DNA of 34,376 nt from Candidatus Spongiihabitans thiooxidans (lineage in GTDB: Bacteria > Pseudomonadota > Gammaproteobacteria > Arenicellales > Poriferihabitantaceae): the NCBI GenBank assembly GCA_001543005.1, contig LFLB01000005.1, forward strand, positions 1-34,376, in the 5' to 3' direction. This document shows positions 25,198 through 33,635 of this stretch, in pieces (position 1 is the first letter of the stretch; each line of letters opens with the position of its first letter). A program made the translations under genes and the position numbers. Under the pieces are notes generated by a model, which made no database searches, was not told the origin of the DNA, and saw nothing but the letters and a program-made list of their open reading frames with translations.

Positions 25198-25303
25198 AAA
25201 AGCACATAATTATAAAAAAATGTTCATTTATATAGTAGACTACGATTTATAAAAACTCAACATTTATATTCAATCAAGACATACATCTTTACACAACTGA
25301 CAA
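25198..25303. promoter_or_regulatory. divergent promoter region between the LuxR gene and the ABC operon
   Basis: This AT-rich region holds promoter-like boxes on both strands (TATAGT at 25231-25236, TATAAA near 25248). A 9-bp inverted repeat GTAGACTAC lies at 25235-25243 and is a possible regulator half-site. No single promoter is clear. The ATPase gene has no Shine-Dalgarno before its ATG at 25304. Confidence 0.35.
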
Positions 25304-26419
25304 ATGGTTGCGGTTACTTCATTTCGAAACGTCTCCAAATACTACGGCGACGTTACTGCTGCACATAATCTTAACCTGGATGTGACACCCGGGGAATTTT
25401 TGTCGTTGCTTGGTCCATCCGGTTGCGGTAAAACCACCTCGCTCAGAATGATTGCCGGATTTGATCAACCCAGCGCGGGCGAAGTATTCCTTGAGGGTGA
25501 ATGTGTCAACAACGTCCCTGCCTACCGCCGACCGGTCAACATGGTGTTTCAACAGTATGCTTTGTTTCCCCACCTGAATGTCATGGACAACGTGGCTTAT
25601 GGACTTAGACAACTCTCGCCCAAGCCATTGGCGAAAGAAATTGATAATCGTGTGAGTGAGATGCTGGAGCTGGTGCAGTTGGCGAGTTTCAATCAGCGAC
25701 GTATCTGGGAGTTTTCTGGTGGTCAACAGCAGCGAGTTGCGCTTGCTCGGTCGTTAATCAACAAACCCAAAGTTTTGTTACTTGATGAACCACTGGCGGC
25801 ACTTGATCGTAAGCTCCGGCGAGAGATGCAAATTGAACTCCAAAACCTGCAGCGTAATGTAGGCATCACCTTCATTTTAGTAACCCATGACCAGGAGGAA
25901 GCGCTTTCTATGAGCGACCGTGTTTGTATCATGCAAGATGGCGAGATCGTTCAAATTGGTAGCCCTCTGGATTTGTATGATCGGCCGAAAAACCGATACG
26001 TTGCGGATTTTGTGGGCAAATCGAACTTTTTTGAAGGCGTGGTTGGGCAAATGAACAAAGAAGGTGTCGATATCAAACTTGATTGCGGCGTTTCAGTAGA
26101 ACTGATCGCTAATGCAAATACCAACGATTACAAAGTGGGTGATCGAGTTTGTATTAGCGTGCGACCCGAGCAGTTGACCATGGTACGGGACGAAAATCTG
26201 TTGTCGAAGAACATTGCAATAAAAGTCAGGGCACGGGTAATGAATCGTATTTTTCTCGGGGAACAGACCGAATATTTGCTGCACAATGAACAGCTTGGAG
26301 AATTCCTTGCCTTGTCATCGCGGCGTAACGAACTCAGCGAGAGGCCATTTGAAACCAACGAAATCGTATTCGTGGCCTGGAGCCGGGACACCGTCCTGAT
26401 TCTGGACGGTGATGAGTAA
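25304..26419 (+). CDS. polyamine-type ABC transporter ATPase (PotA/PotG-like)
   Basis: The product has 371 residues. The Walker A is GPSGCGKT (37-44), the Q-loop is at NMVFQQYALFPH, the signature FSGGQQQRVALARS at 137-150, Walker B VLLLDEP at 157-163 and the H-loop at ILVTHDQEEA. The C-terminal third is a TOBE-type domain (VCISVRPEQLTMV). It is the first gene of a spermidine/putrescine-type uptake operon with a binding protein and two permeases downstream. The substrate could be another cationic amine, because no binding-site residues were compared. Confidence 0.9.
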   Translation: MVAVTSFRNVSKYYGDVTAAHNLNLDVTPGEFLSLLGPSGCGKTTSLRMIAGFDQPSAGEVFLEGECVNNVPAYRRPVNMVFQQYALFPHLNVMDNVAYGLRQLSPKPLAKEIDNRVSEMLELVQLASFNQRRIWEFSGGQQQRVALARSLINKPKVLLLDEPLAALDRKLRREMQIELQNLQRNVGITFILVTHDQEEALSMSDRVCIMQDGEIVQIGSPLDLYDRPKNRYVADFVGKSNFFEGVVGQMNKEGVDIKLDCGVSVELIANANTNDYKVGDRVCISVRPEQLTMVRDENLLSKNIAIKVRARVMNRIFLGEQTEYLLHNEQLGEFLALSSRRNELSERPFETNEIVFVAWSRDTVLILDGDE

Positions 26420-26457
26420 CAACCTAACTATTTATATAAAACTACGAGGAGAAAATC

Positions 26458-27618
26458 ATGTCAAAAAAATCTGATTTACCGATCACCCGCAAGGCATTCA
26501 TGCGCGAGCTTCGGCGCTATGAGCGCTGCTCGATTAGCCGACGTCAATTCCTGGGCGTAACTAGCCTGGGGATGGCAACCGCGGTCATGGGTGTTACTAT
26601 GCCCGGTCTGCTGCCAAGAAAATCCTGGGCCTTTGGTGATCTTGGTGATCGTCTGGTATTTTCTACCTGGCCAAACTACCACAACCCGGTCAATCTTGAA
26701 GAATTTACAGAAATCACCGGGGTCGATATCCAGGTAAATGCATTTGGATCAAATGAAGAAATGCTGGCCAAGTTGCAGGCTGGTGGAACCGGTTGGGATG
26801 TTTTTGTGCCGACAAACTACACCATCTCAAATTATGTCGAGCTTAATCTCATCCAGGAGTTGGATCTGTCCAGGATCCCAAATTATGACGGCGCATCCAA
26901 TAATGCGATATTTGCCGGACCTGCCACGATAGATGGCAAGGTATATTGCGTGCCGAAGAACTGGGGAACCACAGGTTTTGTTGTCAATACCAATAAAATC
27001 GACAGCGGTCCTAAATCCTGGAAAGACTTCTTTGACGTGACCCAGGGCGCTGGATCTGGACATACCATCCTGCATGACTACCAGTTGACTACTATCGGTG
27101 CGGCACTATGCGCGCTGGGTTATTCATTCAATTCCATCGATGAAAAAGAACTGGCCGAGGCTGAAGCAGTTTTGATTGAGTCCAAGCCACATCTGTTTGC
27201 GATTACCTCTGACTACCAACCCGGTATGCGCAGCGGCGACGCTTGGATGTCGATTTGCTGGAACGGTGACGGCACTCAGCTCAATAATGATCTGCCGGAA
27301 ATGGATTATGTGATCGCTACCGATGGTGGAGAAATTTGGACCGATTTCTATGCCATTCCCAAGAACGCACCGCATCTGGATGCCGCCTATGCTTTCATCA
27401 ATTTCTTGCAGGACCCCTATGTTCAGGCGCGTGAAGCCGCAGTTCATGGCTATGCACCTACAGATTCACGCGCTATTGCATTGCAGCCTGATTCACTGGC
27501 TAATGATCCGATTCTGCATCCTGCTGCAAACCTGTTGACCGGCCTCGAATTTGGTGCGGCTCAAACCTTGACCGACCCGATTCGTGCGGAGGTCATGGCT
27601 CGCTTCAAGTCAGCATAA
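26458..27618 (+). CDS. Tat-exported polyamine-type substrate-binding protein (PotD/PotF-like)
   Basis: The product has 386 residues and a strong GAGGAG ribosome-binding site. The N-terminus carries SRRQFLG (27-33), a textbook twin-arginine motif, then a hydrophobic stretch and an Ala-rich cleavage site before FGDLGDRLVFSTW. PotD-like blocks follow: WPNYHNPVNLEEFTEITG, then GWDVFVPTNYTISNYVE, and YAFINFLQDP near the end. Export by Tat suggests folding in the cytoplasm before transport, which is less usual for this family. Polyamine specificity is inferred from the family and operon. Confidence 0.9.
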   Translation: MSKKSDLPITRKAFMRELRRYERCSISRRQFLGVTSLGMATAVMGVTMPGLLPRKSWAFGDLGDRLVFSTWPNYHNPVNLEEFTEITGVDIQVNAFGSNEEMLAKLQAGGTGWDVFVPTNYTISNYVELNLIQELDLSRIPNYDGASNNAIFAGPATIDGKVYCVPKNWGTTGFVVNTNKIDSGPKSWKDFFDVTQGAGSGHTILHDYQLTTIGAALCALGYSFNSIDEKELAEAEAVLIESKPHLFAITSDYQPGMRSGDAWMSICWNGDGTQLNNDLPEMDYVIATDGGEIWTDFYAIPKNAPHLDAAYAFINFLQDPYVQAREAAVHGYAPTDSRAIALQPDSLANDPILHPAANLLTGLEFGAAQTLTDPIRAEVMARFKSA

Positions 27619-27659
27619 TTTTGACTTAAGTGCGGGTCGACATAAATACTGAATGATGG

Positions 27660-28530
27660 ATGACGATGAGAGAGCAGAGTAATTCGAACCGCTGGCTGAC
27701 AGTTGTCCTGTTGGCCCCCACTACGCTGTGGTTCCTGTTCATGTTGATCATGCCTCTCATCGTTATCCTTATTTTTAGTTTTGGAGAGCGGGCTGCGGTA
27801 GGTGGGTACGGAGGGGGTTTTACGTTTGCACAATACGCCAATCTGCCGGCGCGCCTGAAGGCGTTTCAGAACACAATGACTTATGCCCCTGTCGGCACTT
27901 TGTTGAGTCTACTGGTGGCATATCCACTTGCCTATTATCTGGCCTTGAAAGTGGACCGACGTTATAAGCTGATACTGCTGGTACTGGTGATTGTGCCGTT
28001 CTGGACCAGCCTGCTAATCCGCACATACGCCTGGATTTATATACTGGGTGGCCGTGGTATTCCAGCAATGTTGGAATGGCTCGGATTTGAAGCTGTGCGT
28101 CTGATCAATACCCCCGGTGCCGTGCTGGTCGGTATTGTTTATGGCTATCTGCCGTTGATGGTGTTTCCCATCTATGTCTCTTTGGAAAAGCTCGATAAGA
28201 GCCTGCTGGAAGCATCCAACGATCTTGGTGGAAACCCCTATAGAACCTTTTTTGCAAGTCACCTTGCCTCTCTCAATGCCCGGTGTGGCCACGGGTTGTA
28301 TGCTGGTTTTTATCCTGTTGATGGGCGAGTTTCTGATCCCGGCTTTTCTGGGTGGGGGGAAAGTATTCTTCATCGGTAACGCCCTGGTCGATTTGTTCCT
28401 GCAATCGCGCAATTGGCCTTTCGGCTCAGCCGTGGCTGTTACCCTGGTTTTGATTATGCTGATTACTGTCAGCCTTTATATGCGAATGACCCTGCGTAAT
28501 AATACCGGTCGTGATGATTCCCTGATGTAG
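27660..28530 (+). pseudogene. polyamine-type ABC permease 1 (PotB/PotH-like), one-base frameshift
   Basis: Two overlapping open segments in different frames make one permease of about 289 residues. The N-terminal part runs to YRTFF with six membrane segments and LIRTYAWIYILGGRGI. The C-terminal part resumes with LQVTLPLSMPGVATGCMLVF. The break is a T6 run at 28248-28253, where five T would keep the frame. A sequencing or assembly error in the homopolymer, or translational slippage, would restore the protein; all other family features look intact. Position (third in the operon) and 18-base spacing to the next permease support an originally functional gene. Confidence 0.85.
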
Positions 28531-28547
28531 AAGGATCAAAACTAACC

Positions 28548-29360
28548 ATGCGAATTTACGCCGTATTCGTTTACTTGTTCCTCTATGCCCCCATCGGCAT
28601 CATCGTCCTGTTCAGCTTCAACGCCGGACGGCATGCCAGCGAGCTTCGAGGTCTGTCCGTGCAATGGTATGGCAAAGCGTTGTCCAATCCCTTTGTCGGG
28701 GACGCTTTTGTCACCAGCCTGGAGGTTGCTTTAATAGTCGCAATTCTATCCAGCTTACTGGGTACAGCGGCTGCACTGGCCCTGCAGCGATTGAAAGGGT
28801 CGGTCCGCATTTTCTTTGACGGACTGATTTATGTTTCTGTCATGATACCTGGAATTGTCATTGGTATTGCCACACTGGTTGCATTGGTGACAGTCTTTGA
28901 TTTCCTGAACCCTTGGTTGGCTTCAGTATGGCCGGAGGGTGTCAAACCACCACAACTGCACCTGGGTTATACCTCAGTCATTGCGGCACATACACTATTT
29001 ACCATGTCACTGGTAATCATCATGGTTCGTGCCCGAATCGCCGGCATGGACAGAACTTTGATAGAAGCCTCGATGGATTTGTATGCCACACCATGGCGAA
29101 CTTTTTATCAGGTGACGCTAGCACAAATATATCCGGCAATTCTGGCAGGGTTTCTACTCAGTTTCACCTTCAGTTTTGATGACTTTATTATTTCTTTTTT
29201 CGTCGCCGGATCGAATACCACGCTTCCTGTTTATATATTTTCTTCTATACGCCGGGGGATCACGCCAGAAGTGAACGCCATTGGCACCATGGTACTGGTC
29301 GGCTCTCTTACTCTGTTGATGACGGCTCAGTACTTAATGCGTGACCGCGGCAAACATTAA
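28548..29360 (+). CDS. polyamine-type ABC permease 2 (PotC/PotI-like)
   Basis: The product has 270 residues and six membrane segments. AAGGA precedes the ATG. Motifs include YAPIGIIVLFSFNAGR at the N-terminus, the EAA loop (LIEASMDLYATPWRTFYQVTLAQIYPAILAGF) and the PotC-type ending FTFSFDDFIISFFVAGSNTTLPVYIFSSIRRGITPEVNAIGT. It is the last gene of the operon. Confidence 0.92.
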   Translation: MRIYAVFVYLFLYAPIGIIVLFSFNAGRHASELRGLSVQWYGKALSNPFVGDAFVTSLEVALIVAILSSLLGTAAALALQRLKGSVRIFFDGLIYVSVMIPGIVIGIATLVALVTVFDFLNPWLASVWPEGVKPPQLHLGYTSVIAAHTLFTMSLVIIMVRARIAGMDRTLIEASMDLYATPWRTFYQVTLAQIYPAILAGFLLSFTFSFDDFIISFFVAGSNTTLPVYIFSSIRRGITPEVNAIGTMVLVGSLTLLMTAQYLMRDRGKH

Positions 29361-29391
29361 CCGGTTACCGACAAGTGCTAGAATCGTTGTT

Positions 29392-30738
29392 ATGGAAAAT
29401 TTACTTATCATTATTGTTGTGGTGCTGGCGGTTGCCGTTTTTTGGCTGTGGCGTAGCGGCGTTGCCGTCAAAAACCGCGGCGATGCACTACATGATCAAT
29501 GGCATGACGACCGGCACAATGAATGGCGCGACAAATTTGAAAAGGCACAAACCAACGAAGCGGTTGCGGTAACACGCGCCGAAGCGGAACAAAAAAACGC
29601 CGTGAGACTGCGCGCAGAAAATGAAAAACTGCATACCGAAAAAAATCAAGACACCGCTCTCATCGCTAAATTAAAAACCGAATTGGACAGCGTGCGCACG
29701 CGGGCAGCCGAGGAAAAAACGTTCGTTGAACAGGCGCGCAAAAGCATGCGCGATGAATTCCAAAATCTGGCACAGCGCATTCTTGAAGACAAAGGCAAAA
29801 AATTCAGCGAAGACAGTGCAAAATTGCTTTCGCCTTTGCGCGACAATCTGGAGCAATTCCGCAAGCGGGTAGATGACGTGCATGCCATCGACGTGCGCGA
29901 GCGCGCATCGCTCAAAACAGAAATTAAAAATCTGCAAAATAACGCCGCGCAAATGAGCGAAGACACCAACAATCTGGTGCGTGCATTGAAGGGCGACAGC
30001 AAGACACAGGGAGACTGGGGTGAAATCACCCTGGCCGTTTTGCTGGAAAAAGCCGGCTTGCGCGAAGGCGAGGAATACCAAACCCAACCGAGCGTGCGTG
30101 ATGACCAAGGCAATTGGTTGCGTCCCGATGTGGTGATTAACCTGCCCGACAAAAAACATTTAATCGTGGATTCAAAAGTGTCCCTACGGGATTACAGCGA
30201 TTCGGTCGCCGCCGATGATGAAGATGTTCGCCAAGCCGCACTTAAACGCCATGTACAGGCAGTGCGAAACCACGTTACCAGCTTGTCCGGCAAACACTAC
30301 GCCCGTGTGCAAAAACTTAACGCCCCCGATTTTGTTTTTATGTTCATGCCCATTGAGCCGGCGTTTTTTGCGGCACTGAGCCAAGACCAGCAGTTGTTTT
30401 CCGATGCCTACGATAAAAATATTATCTTGTGTGCCCCGACCACGTTAATGGCTACGCTGCGCACGGTGGAGCGTATCTGGCAGTTGGAGCGCCAAAACCG
30501 CAACGCCGAAGAAATCGCCCGTCGTGGCGGTTTGATGTACGACAAATTTCACGGTTTTGTAGAGGATATGGCTGATATTAAAACCGCTTTAGGGAAAGCC
30601 ACGGGCGCTTATGATGCCGCCTTCGCCAAACTGAAAACGGGTTCGGGCAATCTCATCGGGCAGGCGCAAAAATTGCATGACCTCGGGGTCAATGCCAAAA
30701 AACCAAAACTAACCGATTCGATCTCAAGCGATCAGTAA
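29392..30738 (+). CDS. rmuC: RmuC-family DNA recombination protein
   Basis: The product has 449 residues from ATG 29392; a frame start at 29341 overlaps the permease end and lacks family support. One N-terminal membrane helix (LLIIIVVVLAVAVFWLW) is followed by a long coiled coil (about 35-180). The RmuC domain then has QGDWGEITLAVLLEKAGLREGEEY, LIVDSKVSLRDYSD, FMFMPIEPAFFAAL and IILCAPTTLMATLRTVERIWQ. RmuC limits recombination at inverted repeats and has a nuclease-like fold; the biochemical role is poorly known. Closest upstream gene is the ABC permease, 31 bases away, probably by chance. Confidence 0.93.
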   Translation: MENLLIIIVVVLAVAVFWLWRSGVAVKNRGDALHDQWHDDRHNEWRDKFEKAQTNEAVAVTRAEAEQKNAVRLRAENEKLHTEKNQDTALIAKLKTELDSVRTRAAEEKTFVEQARKSMRDEFQNLAQRILEDKGKKFSEDSAKLLSPLRDNLEQFRKRVDDVHAIDVRERASLKTEIKNLQNNAAQMSEDTNNLVRALKGDSKTQGDWGEITLAVLLEKAGLREGEEYQTQPSVRDDQGNWLRPDVVINLPDKKHLIVDSKVSLRDYSDSVAADDEDVRQAALKRHVQAVRNHVTSLSGKHYARVQKLNAPDFVFMFMPIEPAFFAALSQDQQLFSDAYDKNIILCAPTTLMATLRTVERIWQLERQNRNAEEIARRGGLMYDKFHGFVEDMADIKTALGKATGAYDAAFAKLKTGSGNLIGQAQKLHDLGVNAKKPKLTDSISSDQ

Positions 30739-30874
30739 CTTTTCGCCTCAGGCGACTGTCATTAAAAAGAAGCACAAACATAAACGACACCTGAACGGGG
30801 TTGTTTTGGTTGCCACCCTAAACCAACCGTAGCCGGTTTAGTTGGACATTAAGGATGGGCAAGGATGAGAATTA

Positions 30875-31210
30875 CTAGAGGTTAAATCTTCTTTTGAGAA
30901 AATATTTCACCGCGTATCTTTGCCGGTAACTCAATGATTTACCGAGATCGCCTTTGGATGACAGTAACGGCATAATAGTAGCCACTGATTGCTGCTCCAG
31001 AGGGAGGTCAGCCAGTGGGCATGAATCGCAATGGAGTTTGCGGAAAAATACCCGCTTGCCAATATCGTAGTTGTTGGAGTAACCAGAGTTCCCGCCCCCG
31101 CCTCCAGCACCGCCGCCGGAATCACCCCCGCCACCGGAATCGCCACCGGAACCAAGTGCCAATCCGCCGGTCAGCAACAAAAATAGTAGAATAAACGTCA
31201 GTTTCTTCAT
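30875..31210 (-). CDS. small secreted glycine-rich protein with a CxxC motif
   Basis: From ATG 31210 (MKKLTFILLFLLLTGGLALG) the product has 111 residues with a clear Sec signal peptide. A (SGG)n-rich low-complexity segment follows, then YDIGKRVFFRKLHCDSCPLADLPLEQ and a basic end (SYRQRYAVKYFLKRRFNL). The pattern GK-x-F-x-KL-x-CxxC recalls c-type cytochrome-like domains, but the haem-ligand His after CxxC is replaced by Pro, so haem attachment is unlikely. The frame is open to 31285, but the extra 25 residues would bury the signal peptide. No function assigned. No strong ribosome-binding site. Confidence 0.6.
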   Translation of the reverse strand: MKKLTFILLFLLLTGGLALGSGGDSGGGGDSGGGAGGGGGNSGYSNNYDIGKRVFFRKLHCDSCPLADLPLEQQSVATIMPLLSSKGDLGKSLSYRQRYAVKYFLKRRFNL

Positions 31211-31292
31211 TACAGGCAATAGTACAGTTCTTCCGGGAAAGTTCCTGAAAGTATACATTTTTTTCACGCGGGCGCAACTATGCACCTTCCTA

Positions 31293-31350
31293 AGTGTTAA
31301 TGATAAATAACCTGTCCGCTTTTGTAACCGATAAAGTGTCCGGATTTATA
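31293..31350 (+). repeat. 58-bp end sequence of an ISNCY-like element, copy 1
   Basis: This matches 34298-34355 at 52 of 58 positions. It contains CTGTCCGCTTTTGTAAC and GTGTCCGGATTTATA, and lies 23 bases before the transposase start at 31373. It is the likely left end of the element. Confidence 0.85.
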
Positions 31351-31372
31351 TTGTCCTTATTTAGAGGTGAAT

Positions 31373-31756
31373 ATGAGCAGGGCGCGTTGGTTACAGGAGA
31401 GCAAACAGATGAGATTTATCGAAGCCTATAAAGGTTATTTCTCGTTCCCATGCGGAAGCTTTCTCGTTCCCACGCAGGAGCATGGGAACGAGGAGTGGTG
31501 AGGAGCGTGGGAACGCGTCAATCAGGGGAGCAAGTGCATAGCTGTAAAGCCGGCAAAGATAACTGTGTTCGATTCAAGAAACTCATCTTACAGATCCCCG
31601 AGGATTCCACACGCTACCACTATGTGAAAGCTACTATTGAGGGTGATCCGCCATCTGGACGGTACTTTATCCGTCATGTACGGACCAAGACGACTTGCTC
31701 GATATGATGCGGATGGAAACATCCTCGGAGCAAACAAACAGCTGGCTGTTGCGTAA
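31373..31756 (+). pseudogene. ISNCY-family transposase remnant
   Basis: The N-terminal codons MSRARWLQESKQMRFIEAYK match the start of ISNCY transposases. After about 31440 the frame enters a palindromic repeat, and the whole central region, including the DDE domain, is missing. The C-terminal part resumes near 31535 with DNCVRFKKLILQIPEDSTRY and HYVKATIE. After a frameshift near 31660 VMYGPRRLARYDADGNILGA leads to the TAA at 31756. These match the family C-terminus (NDNCV...LQIPES...FHGPRCLARYDA). Non-functional. Confidence 0.8.
31441..31515. repeat. CTCGTTCCCA-type palindromic repeat inside the IS remnant
   Basis: CTCGTTCCCATGC at 31441-31453 and CTCGTTCCCACGC at 31463-31475 can each pair with GCATGGGAACGAG at 31480-31492. 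A further GCGTGGGAACG follows at 31505-31515. This dispersed palindromic family is common in gammaproteobacteria. It replaces most of the transposase gene. Confidence 0.8.
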
Positions 31757-32096
31757 TTCCGCTTCGCAACAACTTGCCGATTCCTAAGACTACGAATAAA
31801 CCTCAACCAATTTTCCGTTCACAGCAATCCTAACGATTCAACCCCGGCCACGCTAGAGGGGGAATCTGGGCGGTAGGTTACCTGTATATCGGCTACTCGT
31901 TAAATCTGGATGGTGGCATTGGTTTGTTCGGATTTCTCGGCGGTCACTTTTTTATCAACGGCGTTGTGCCCGGTTACTGGTACTGTTTTTTTCGCCAAGG
32001 GCGGAGAATCACCTATCGGTGATTTTGCGGGCAATCATTTTCAGGGTTATCGGCATTTACGGCTCGCCCATACTGAAAGATGGCTATTTTGTTTAT
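31757..32096. other. intergenic stretch, possible membrane-protein remnant
   Basis: No intact gene. In plus-strand frames, GGIWAVGYLYIGYSLNLDGG and FFINGVVPGYWY (about 31858-31985) are followed, in another frame, by LRAIIFRVIGIYGSPILKDG and YFVYLITIFVYAPAVLARQS (about 32023-32145), which run into the opposite MFS gene. They could be parts of one decayed membrane protein, but I recognise no family. Confidence 0.3.
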
Positions 32097-33335
32097 TTAA
32101 TTACCATCTTTGTCTATGCCCCGGCGGTTCTTGCGAGACAATCGAAAAATATCCGGCGCCGCATGCAGGAGATCGGAGAATCGACGGCGTTTGTCCACAG
32201 ACACTGATTCTGTTCGTGCCATTCGGAATAAAACCACGCAAATGAGTAACCCATGGACAACACTGGTGTAGGTGAAGAAAGCACTGGCGCCAAACTGAGA
32301 AATAACCACGGAGGCCATATAGGGGCCGACAATGGCGCCCAGTGCGAAGAAAAAAGTCAGACCCGCGGATATGACCACAAATTGCCCTTTCTGCGCTCGG
32401 TCATTGGCATGTGCGGCGGATAATGAATACAGCGGAAAGGCAAAAGCGCCGAACATAAAAGCTCCCGCATAGATCAATTGGTTTGAATTTCCTGCAAAAA
32501 ACGACATGAACATACCCGCAAGGACGGCGCCAAGCGTTGCCATCAATACCGTTTTACGCCGACCCAGTTTGTCTGAGAGATATCCCAGTGGATACTGCAT
32601 AACCGCACCCCCGATTATGCCAGCCGTCATAAACAACACTACGCCCTGAGTATCAAAGCCGATTTCGGTTGCATAAATTGGTCCGATCATGCGAAACGCC
32701 GAATTGGTAAGCCCTATGGTCAGGGTTCCCAAACATGCCAGCGGAGAAATTTGCCAAACGGCCTTGAAATCAAACTTAAAACCGTCAGGCGGTTTTGGCT
32801 TCGAGCGATTCGACAACGATACCGGGACCAGGGAAAGACAAAACATGATGGCAACGATGGCGAATAATTCGAAACCCACAAATCCTACTACCGGCAACAG
32901 GAACTGGGCGCTGGTTACCGCCATCATATCAACGATGCGGTAGATGCTCATCACCTGACCGCGATTGGTATTCGACACCGATTCATTGATCCAACTTTCA
33001 ATGACCATTAATAATCCAGAGAAACAAAACCCGGTTATGCAGCGAATAACCACCCAGTAATAAGGGTTCGGAACCAACACCAGAACCAGAGAGGCGACGG
33101 CGCCAATCGCCGCCAAAGCCGCAAACACCCTGATATGTCCAAATGCCCGTATTAACCTGACGGCAAGAAAGCTGGCCGACAAAAATCCACAAAAGTAGGC
33201 GGCGCCCATCAAACCAATGAGTTGGGTGTCAAATCCTTCGGCATTGGCGCGTAATGCAACCAGCGTACTTTGCAGTCCGTTACCGGCCAATAGAATAGCC
33301 GCAGCAAATAACAATGGTATTAACGACGAAATCAA
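32097..33335 (-). CDS. major facilitator superfamily transporter (YcaD-like)
   Basis: The product has 412 residues and about twelve membrane segments. Loop 2-3 contains RLIRAFGHIRVF, and the second-half equivalent is YLSDKLGRRKTVLM, a standard MFS motif. WVVIRCITGFCFSGLLMVIESWINE is the segment typical of the YcaD-type subgroup. The last 35 residues are a polar tail. The start is TTG 33335 with no ribosome-binding site, so the true start could differ slightly. Substrate unknown. Nothing in the neighbourhood indicates a pathway. Confidence 0.85.
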   Translation of the reverse strand: MISSLIPLLFAAAILLAGNGLQSTLVALRANAEGFDTQLIGLMGAAYFCGFLSASFLAVRLIRAFGHIRVFAALAAIGAVASLVLVLVPNPYYWVVIRCITGFCFSGLLMVIESWINESVSNTNRGQVMSIYRIVDMMAVTSAQFLLPVVGFVGFELFAIVAIMFCLSLVPVSLSNRSKPKPPDGFKFDFKAVWQISPLACLGTLTIGLTNSAFRMIGPIYATEIGFDTQGVVLFMTAGIIGGAVMQYPLGYLSDKLGRRKTVLMATLGAVLAGMFMSFFAGNSNQLIYAGAFMFGAFAFPLYSLSAAHANDRAQKGQFVVISAGLTFFFALGAIVGPYMASVVISQFGASAFFTYTSVVHGLLICVVLFRMARTESVSVDKRRRFSDLLHAAPDIFRLSRKNRRGIDKDGN

Positions 33336-33635
33336 AATAGTCGAATCAAGTTACGAGTTCAGGTGACATCAAAGGCTATCAGATTTCCAACGCCACGACG
33401 GAGACCTTGATAGCGGAATCAATAACAAAGCTGTATAGGGTCCCTAATAGTAATGGATGTCTATCAATTTTGCTTCACATACCTTATATACATTGCACTC
33501 ACACTTCAAATCGACTACCTTCGCACTCGTTTTATGATTCTTGGAAAATCTTGAGAATCTGTTACGCAAAACCTGGCGCAAAACCTGGTGCAAAACTTGT
33601 TTGGCACCAACCAGGTCCCACTATTACCGACACGA
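33336..33635. other. intergenic stretch between divergent transporter genes
   Basis: No gene seen. It holds three tandem 12-bp units at 33565-33600 (CGCAAAACCTGG twice, then TGCAAAACTTGT) just before yhhQ. No clear promoter was identified and no ribosome-binding site precedes the likely yhhQ ATG. A queuosine (preQ1) riboswitch was considered but its pseudoknot was not evident by eye. Confidence 0.5.
33565..33600. repeat. three tandem 12-bp units upstream of yhhQ
   Basis: Two exact units CGCAAAACCTGG at 33565 and 33577 and a diverged third, TGCAAAACTTGT, at 33589. Confidence 0.85.

Noticed and set aside
29646..30159. Minus-strand frames opposite rmuC
   Set aside because: They are antisense to a well-supported coiled-coil gene.
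33336..33635. preQ1 riboswitch before yhhQ
   Set aside because: No convincing hairpin plus A-rich pseudoknot sequence was seen.
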